A stretch of DNA of 64,000 nucleotides, taken from contig NZ_SZVP01000005.1 in assembly GCF_005885605.1 (NCBI RefSeq), positions 161,531 to 225,530 of the forward strand. The letters are read 5' to 3'. Numbering within the stretch: position 1 is the stretch's first letter; each line of letters begins with the position of its first letter. This document shows, piece after piece, positions 60,361 to 64,000 of the stretch. Under the pieces are notes generated by a model. The model saw nothing but the letters and a program-made list of their open reading frames with translations. It searched no databases and was not told where the DNA came from. The stretch is from Colwellia ponticola. GTDB lineage: Bacteria; Pseudomonadota; Gammaproteobacteria; Enterobacterales; Alteromonadaceae. Both the position numbers and the translations under genes were made by a program.

Positions 60361-61370
60361 GGGGTTTTGCGCCCATCCCCTCGAAATCGGCATTAAGGTT
60401 GTTATTTAATCAATTAGTTAAGGTATGATTATGAAAAAATAACGCTAAGGCTTTTCACTATCTCTGATCAACAAACAAAACGTATTCAAATACTTACATC
60501 GTCAGAAATTAATGAACTCTATGCTCTACCAAACTTTAGCCGTACTGAGCGAGAAGATTATTTCTCTCTCGATAAAGAGACTCAAAAATTAGTTAATACG
60601 TTAAGGCAAGTTGAAACGCGAATATACTTTATTCTTTTGTTAGGTTACTTCAGGTCGCGCACCAATAGTATTTAACTTCACGTTTGCAGATGTTGAAGCT
60701 GATTATAATTATATTAAAGCTAAGTATTTTAATGACAAAATAACCATAAGCTCATTACTGAAGAGTGGGACGAAATTCAGCATATTGTGTGTTCATTGAG
60801 CCGAAAGACTACCACACAAAGTACTATCATTAGAAAGTTGAGTAACGGTAATAGTCGCACATTGGCAGCCCTTCATGAGTATGACCGATTGATCAAATCA
60901 ATTTATGTTTTGGAGTATGTTGATAATTCAACGCTGCGTCACTATGTTCAACAAGCCCTGAATAGAGGTGAAGCATACCATCAATTAAAACGTACTATAA
61001 CGTCAGTGAACGGTAATAAATTTCGTGGGGGAAATGACTATCAAGTATCGCAATGGAACGACTGCGCGAGGCTTATTTCAAACTGCATTATTTATTATAA
61101 TTCAGCACTGCTATCGGCATTTTTACAAATTCAAGAAAGGAACGGCAAACAAGACGTAGTTGAACTTATCTCAAGGTTATCACCTGTTGCTTGGCAGCAT
61201 ATTAATTTGAATGGTGAATATGCCTTTAATAAAGATCGTAAGGAAATTGATTTAATCGGTTTATTAAATGGTATTGAAACACTTGATAATAACAATTGAA
61301 AACCAAGATAATAAATTTTTCAGTGACATACACTATGTAAGATTAATGACGAGAGGATGGCCCTCCCCCC
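60361..61370. mobile_element. Tn3-family transposon relic with inverted ends and 5-bp target duplication
   Basis: The left end starts GGGG (60361) and contains CCATCCCCTCG. The right end, read on the minus strand from 61370, starts GGGG and contains CCATCCTCTCG. TAATA flanks both sides (60356-60360 and 61371-61375), the 5-bp duplication made by Tn3-family transposition. Inside is only a broken Tn3 transposase gene; no resolvase, res site or cargo was recognised. It is about 1.0 kb, so it can move only if another element supplies transposase. Confidence 0.8.
60431..61299 (+). pseudogene. Tn3-family transposase (TnpA), internally deleted and frameshifted
   Basis: The N-terminal segment (from ISDQQTKRIQILTSSEINEL to LLLGYF) resembles the DUF4158 start of Tn3-type TnpA. 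An apparent one-A loss in the A-run after the ATG at 60431 shifts the frame. A second shift near 60650 leads into SGRAPIVFNFTFADVEADYNYI. Near 60755 the sequence jumps to the C-terminal catalytic domain: EEWDEIQHIVCSLSRK, LAALHEYDRLIKSIYVLEYV, LNRGEAYHQLKR and RLSPVAWQHINLNGEYAF. About 600 middle residues of a normal 950-1000 residue transposase are missing, including most DDE residues. Confidence 0.85.
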
Positions 61371-61462
61371 TAATACCAATCTAGGCCACACTCTCTAGAG
61401 TTCAATAAATGTTAAACAACCGCTAGCCTATTATTTAAATTTCAATGATGAGATTTACATGC

Positions 61463-62176
61463 TTAAACTTTAGCATTAAATCGAACACTTGTATTTAGTA
61501 CAATATCGAGAGCATTAAGGTGATCTTCTTTACGGTATAGTGCTCTATTATCATTAGGTTTCATGACAAAATTTCGATCATGGATCTCAGTGAATTCTGT
61601 CGAACGCTGCTGTGCTTGTTCGATAATGTCTCTAACGTGAATTCGGCCGACAACATCTTCTTTGGTGTATATTGTATTACTTCTTGATGTCTGTGTTTTC
61701 TCTCTAGCTAGGTCCATATTTAAAAAATCAGTGGCTTCAACCAATTTATCACTAGCGTTGAGTTTGGCTTTTAAGTAGTTATATTCTCTTTTTGTTAAAT
61801 CATGATCAATGATGTCTATTTCATCGCCAGTGTTAGTAAAATCAAATTTTTTGTTTAGTAGGTTGGGTTGCTCTTTTGCCACCTCCGCTAAAATACGCTG
61901 AGTTTCAGAGACCATGTCACCAGCATATTTTTGTTGTTCCTTTTCAAGAGCGACTAAGTCTAGAAGACCCTCTTTTAATTCAGCTGCTGTTGGTTTAGTT
62001 ACTACATTAATTGTTACCGTATTTTGTTGTGATGATCTTGCTATCGTATCGTTAGAGGTACGGGGAGTACTTTGTGTCTTTGACGGGCTTACTTCCATAC
62101 TATTAATTTGTTGTGCCTGTGTAGGCGAGTTCATTGAAGTAAGTATTGGAGTTGATGCTGACGTAATAGATTTCAT
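61463..62176 (-). CDS. Unrecognised protein (237 residues)
   Basis: I do not recognise this protein. The first 60 residues are Ser- and Thr-rich and low in hydrophobics, with no signal peptide. The rest looks alpha-helical (LKEGLLDLVALEKEQQKYAG; REYNYLKAKLNASDKLVEAT) and ends in a charged segment (HDRNFVMKPNDNRALYRKEDHLNALDIVL). A strong Shine-Dalgarno, AAAGGAAG, lies 6 bases before the ATG, so it is likely translated. It follows the 177-residue gene on the same strand after 138 bases and a hairpin. It lies between two transposon remnants, so acquisition by transfer is plausible. Confidence 0.6.
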   Translation of the reverse strand: MKSITSASTPILTSMNSPTQAQQINSMEVSPSKTQSTPRTSNDTIARSSQQNTVTINVVTKPTAAELKEGLLDLVALEKEQQKYAGDMVSETQRILAEVAKEQPNLLNKKFDFTNTGDEIDIIDHDLTKREYNYLKAKLNASDKLVEATDFLNMDLAREKTQTSRSNTIYTKEDVVGRIHVRDIIEQAQQRSTEFTEIHDRNFVMKPNDNRALYRKEDHLNALDIVLNTSVRFNAKV

Positions 62177-62276
62177 GTTCTCTTCCTTTTGAACGTTATT
62201 TATAAGCTTTGGCTTATACAGGTTATCGACTGCTTTTCTACTAAATTAAGCTATTTATTTTTAGTTAATAAGGAGC

Positions 62277-62300
62277 AAGTGAGCTCCGAGGTGCTCACTT
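62277..62300 (-). other. Hairpin between the two unrecognised genes
   Basis: AAGTGAGC (62277-62284) pairs perfectly with GCTCACTT (62293-62300), loop of 8. It follows the stop of the 177-residue gene, but no real T-run follows on the minus strand; a weak terminator or processing site is possible. Confidence 0.4.
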
Positions 62301-62314
62301 AAAAAAGTAAAGTG

Positions 62315-62848
62315 CTAGCGGTGAATAGTTTCTATAAAGGTTTCATCACAAATGTGGATATAACGCAGACTTCTAACATCCTTATTACTATCACCAATTT
62401 GAGAGGCAGGATACATTTCGATGACTTGTGCTGGTTTATATTCAACTTCCCAAACATCCCTAGGTGTCCCAAAGTTAGAGTCAAATCGCTTAGTGATTGT
62501 ATTGCCAGTACATCGAGGTAAGTCAAATGAAGCCGAAAATTTTCCGAAAACATTTGTCGTAACTACTTCATGTATCTTCTCACCATTAACGGCTGTTACA
62601 ACGACCATCTGTTCACCAATAACGGGGGCACCATTGGCATCAGCCACCCTGCCTCCTGCACTCAAGTTTGAGTAGGCTTCTGTATGAAAGTAGTGTACTA
62701 AATCAGTTAGGTTTTGATCTGTTGTCCAAACATCATAATTAGCAAAAGTATCAAATGCATTACTGGTGTTAATTTGATAGTTATTTAATGATGAAGTTGT
62801 TGTGTTTGGTTTGGCAAGTGCACGCTTTCGTTCAGAAGCTTTTATCAT
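62315..62848 (-). CDS. Unrecognised protein with an Ig-like/carboxypeptidase-regulatory-like segment
   Basis: 177 residues, not assigned to a named family. Residues about 63-110 (GGRVADANGAPVIGEQMVVV; TTNVFGKFSASFDLP) look like a small beta-sandwich of the carboxypeptidase regulatory or Big-type kind. No signal peptide or membrane segment is visible. The ribosome site is weak, with GGAAG about 15 bases from the ATG. It probably shares a transcript with the 237-residue gene downstream. Confidence 0.5.
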   Translation of the reverse strand: MIKASERKRALAKPNTTTSSLNNYQINTSNAFDTFANYDVWTTDQNLTDLVHYFHTEAYSNLSAGGRVADANGAPVIGEQMVVVTAVNGEKIHEVVTTNVFGKFSASFDLPRCTGNTITKRFDSNFGTPRDVWEVEYKPAQVIEMYPASQIGDSNKDVRSLRYIHICDETFIETIHR

Positions 62849-63387
62849 TTTTTGCCATAACTTCCGTAATAATTTCTACTTTAAAAGCTCTTTAGCGTAC
62901 ATCTTTTAATAAAGCCCCATCCAAGTATTTAGAGCACCTCTTATAAAAATTGAATTGCTATACCGTGATCTCTACATAATTCAGGATACAAAAGAGTCTT
63001 ATCTTTATGTCATCGAGACTCTAGTGCTGGACCAAATAGTTTTATAAATAATTATAAATCATCTGTTTAATGAGATTGGTATAATATAATAACGTCACTC
63101 TTAATTTACTTCAGCAACTTACATCTGCTAGATCGGCACGATCGCAGTAGGGTGTGACGGTTTTGTCGAGGCAAGCATCGACTTATACGACAACTAACCA
63201 TGCAATCCGTTCATTTTTCAAATCCCAGGAAGCAAAAAACCCGTAGCGTTAACGACGGGTTTTTTTAGTGCTTTCGCACAAATGAGCCGTGGAGAATGTC
63301 CGGCTACGCTCTCACATGGGCATGTCTGGTATTAGTCACACTACCCTTGGCGCATGGGTTCAATCTACCTGTTTTTCAAATTTTTTC
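62849..63387. other. Gene-poor region before the IS66 element
   Basis: No gene was recognised. It holds a copy of the MITE tip AGATTGGTAT at 63073-63082 and a bidirectional terminator near 63250. The 63267-63387 stretch is G+C-richer than its surroundings and unrecognised. Confidence 0.4.
63234..63265. terminator. Bidirectional terminator
   Basis: An 11-bp stem (63234-63244 with 63255-63265), A6 on the left and T6 on the right, with an inner CGTTAACG. No intact gene adjoins it, so it may have belonged to a lost transcription unit. Confidence 0.8.
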
Positions 63388-63467
63388 GTAAGCGTCTAGC
63401 CAAGTGCACCTGCAAGTAACTCGTCAAAACGATTAAGCTATTTCTGAATTTCAATTAGGAGATAGCT

Positions 63468-63764
63468 ATGAGAAAAACACGTAGCCTTGAGCAGTGGCGT
63501 GGTATTATAGAAGAGCAACAATCGAGTGATTTAACTATCACTGAGTATTGTCAGCAAAATGCTTTATCAAAAACAACTTTTTATGCCGCAAAAAACAAGC
63601 TAAAGGCATTACCTGACAATTTTGTTCGCGCCAAAATCACTAAACAACCTGACGTTATCAAACCGCAACAACCAATAACCCTCATCGTTGGCAAAGTAAA
63701 AGTCAGCTTGCCACCCACAACACCTGCAACTTACCTCAGCCAATTGTTACGCGAGTTTGCCTGA
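63468..63764 (+). CDS. IS66-family accessory protein TnpA-like (helix-turn-helix)
   Basis: 98 residues. The N-terminal helix-turn-helix is typical of IS66 ORF1: EQWRGIIEEQQSSDLTITEYCQQNALSKTTFY. The C-terminal part, ITLIVGKVKVSLPPTTPATYLSQLLREF, is also typical. AGGAGA precedes the ATG. Its stop overlaps the next start (TGATG), so translation is coupled. Its role in transposition is not fully defined. Confidence 0.9.
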   Translation: MRKTRSLEQWRGIIEEQQSSDLTITEYCQQNALSKTTFYAAKNKLKALPDNFVRAKITKQPDVIKPQQPITLIVGKVKVSLPPTTPATYLSQLLREFA

Positions 63765-64000
63765 TGAAAATGTTTGTTGAACCCGAGCGTATTTATTTAC
63801 ACCGCGATGCGGTGGATTTTCGAAAATCGATTGATGGTCTGGTCGCCATCGTTGAAGGCGAGCTTGAACGTGATGCCTACACTGGCGCGCTATTTTTGTT
63901 TTCCAACAAAGCGAAAGATAAACTCAAATTAGTGTACTGGGATAAAACGGGGTTTGCTTTGTGGTATAAGCGACTCGAAAAACAAAAGTTCAAATGGCCA
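63764..64000 (+). CDS. IS66-family TnpB protein, truncated by the window end
   Basis: The first 79 codons of the IS66 ORF2 family protein, usually about 115 residues: YLHRDAVDFRKSIDGLVAIV, then GALFLFSNKAKDKLKLVYWDKTGFALWYKRLE. All conserved positions I know are present, so the element may be intact beyond the edge. Truncation is only by the window. It overlaps the preceding gene by 1 base. Confidence 0.93.
   Translation, partial: MKMFVEPERIYLHRDAVDFRKSIDGLVAIVEGELERDAYTGALFLFSNKAKDKLKLVYWDKTGFALWYKRLEKQKFKWP

Larger units (their letters stand above)
63388..64000 (+). mobile_element. IS66-family insertion sequence, left part (cut by window edge)
   Basis: Starts with GTAAGCGTCTAGCC, the type of terminal sequence seen in IS66-family elements, 80 bases before the first reading frame. 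It contains the TnpA-like and TnpB genes in the usual order. The TnpC transposase and the right end lie beyond the window. Confidence 0.8.

Noticed and set aside
61373..63082. ATACCAATCT inverted pair as the ends of a transposon carrying the two unknown genes
   Set aside because: Only 10 bp long, and the same motif is the tip of MITE-like repeats elsewhere in the window, so the pairing may be coincidental. Kept as a remark in the findings only.
63340..63375. GGTTCAATC resembling a tRNA T-loop
   Set aside because: No acceptor stem, D-arm or anticodon arm could be placed around it.

Overview
The window is a chromosomal segment of a gammaproteobacterium of the Alteromonadales. Protein sequences and gene order point to a cold-marine Colwellia-like organism; this is inferred from recognised proteins, the A+T-rich intergenic DNA and a PEP-CTERM protein, and no database was searched. 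Most of it is housekeeping: glpG-glpE, tdh-kbl (threonine breakdown), waaA-kdkA (Kdo transfer and Kdo phosphorylation of lipid A), pyrE-rph, yicC, yceH, cti (cis/trans fatty acid isomerase), a prolyl oligopeptidase, recQ, rarD, a two-receiver diguanylate cyclase, uvrD-yigB-DUF484-dapF-lptM, cyaY-hemCDXY, and the complete ATP synthase operon atpIBEFHAGDC.

Region by region. 1-9.1 kb: housekeeping genes, mostly on the minus strand. 9.3-12.4 kb: a three-gene operon (exported thioredoxin-like protein, Tat-signal small subunit, GMC flavoprotein) lying between rph and yicC, which are neighbours in E. coli. 13.3-19.6 kb: a compact integrative element inserted at the 3' end of yicC. It has a tyrosine integrase, a truncated PP2C phosphatase and a tight three-gene operon: a large helical protein, a protein with a restriction-endonuclease-like N-terminus, and a HEPN protein with an intact Rx4H motif. 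A 14-bp direct repeat (attL/attR) bounds it, and the probable yicC terminator now lies just beyond attR. This cargo is the best candidate in the window for an undescribed system, probably antiviral defence.

20-47 kb: housekeeping again, with MITE-like repeats at 23.8, 35.7 and 37.1 kb. 47.6-52 kb: a TPP riboswitch upstream of a TonB receptor, a YkoF-like protein, a PnuC/PnuT-type transporter and a small-molecule kinase, which together make a thiamine uptake and salvage operon. 52.7-59.8 kb: the ATP synthase operon on the minus strand.

59.8-64 kb: an accessory zone upstream of atpI. It holds a roughly 1-kb Tn3-family relic with inverted ends and a perfect 5-bp target duplication, two unrecognised genes, and the left end of an IS66-family element cut by the window edge. 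No CRISPR array, rRNA or tRNA gene was recognised.
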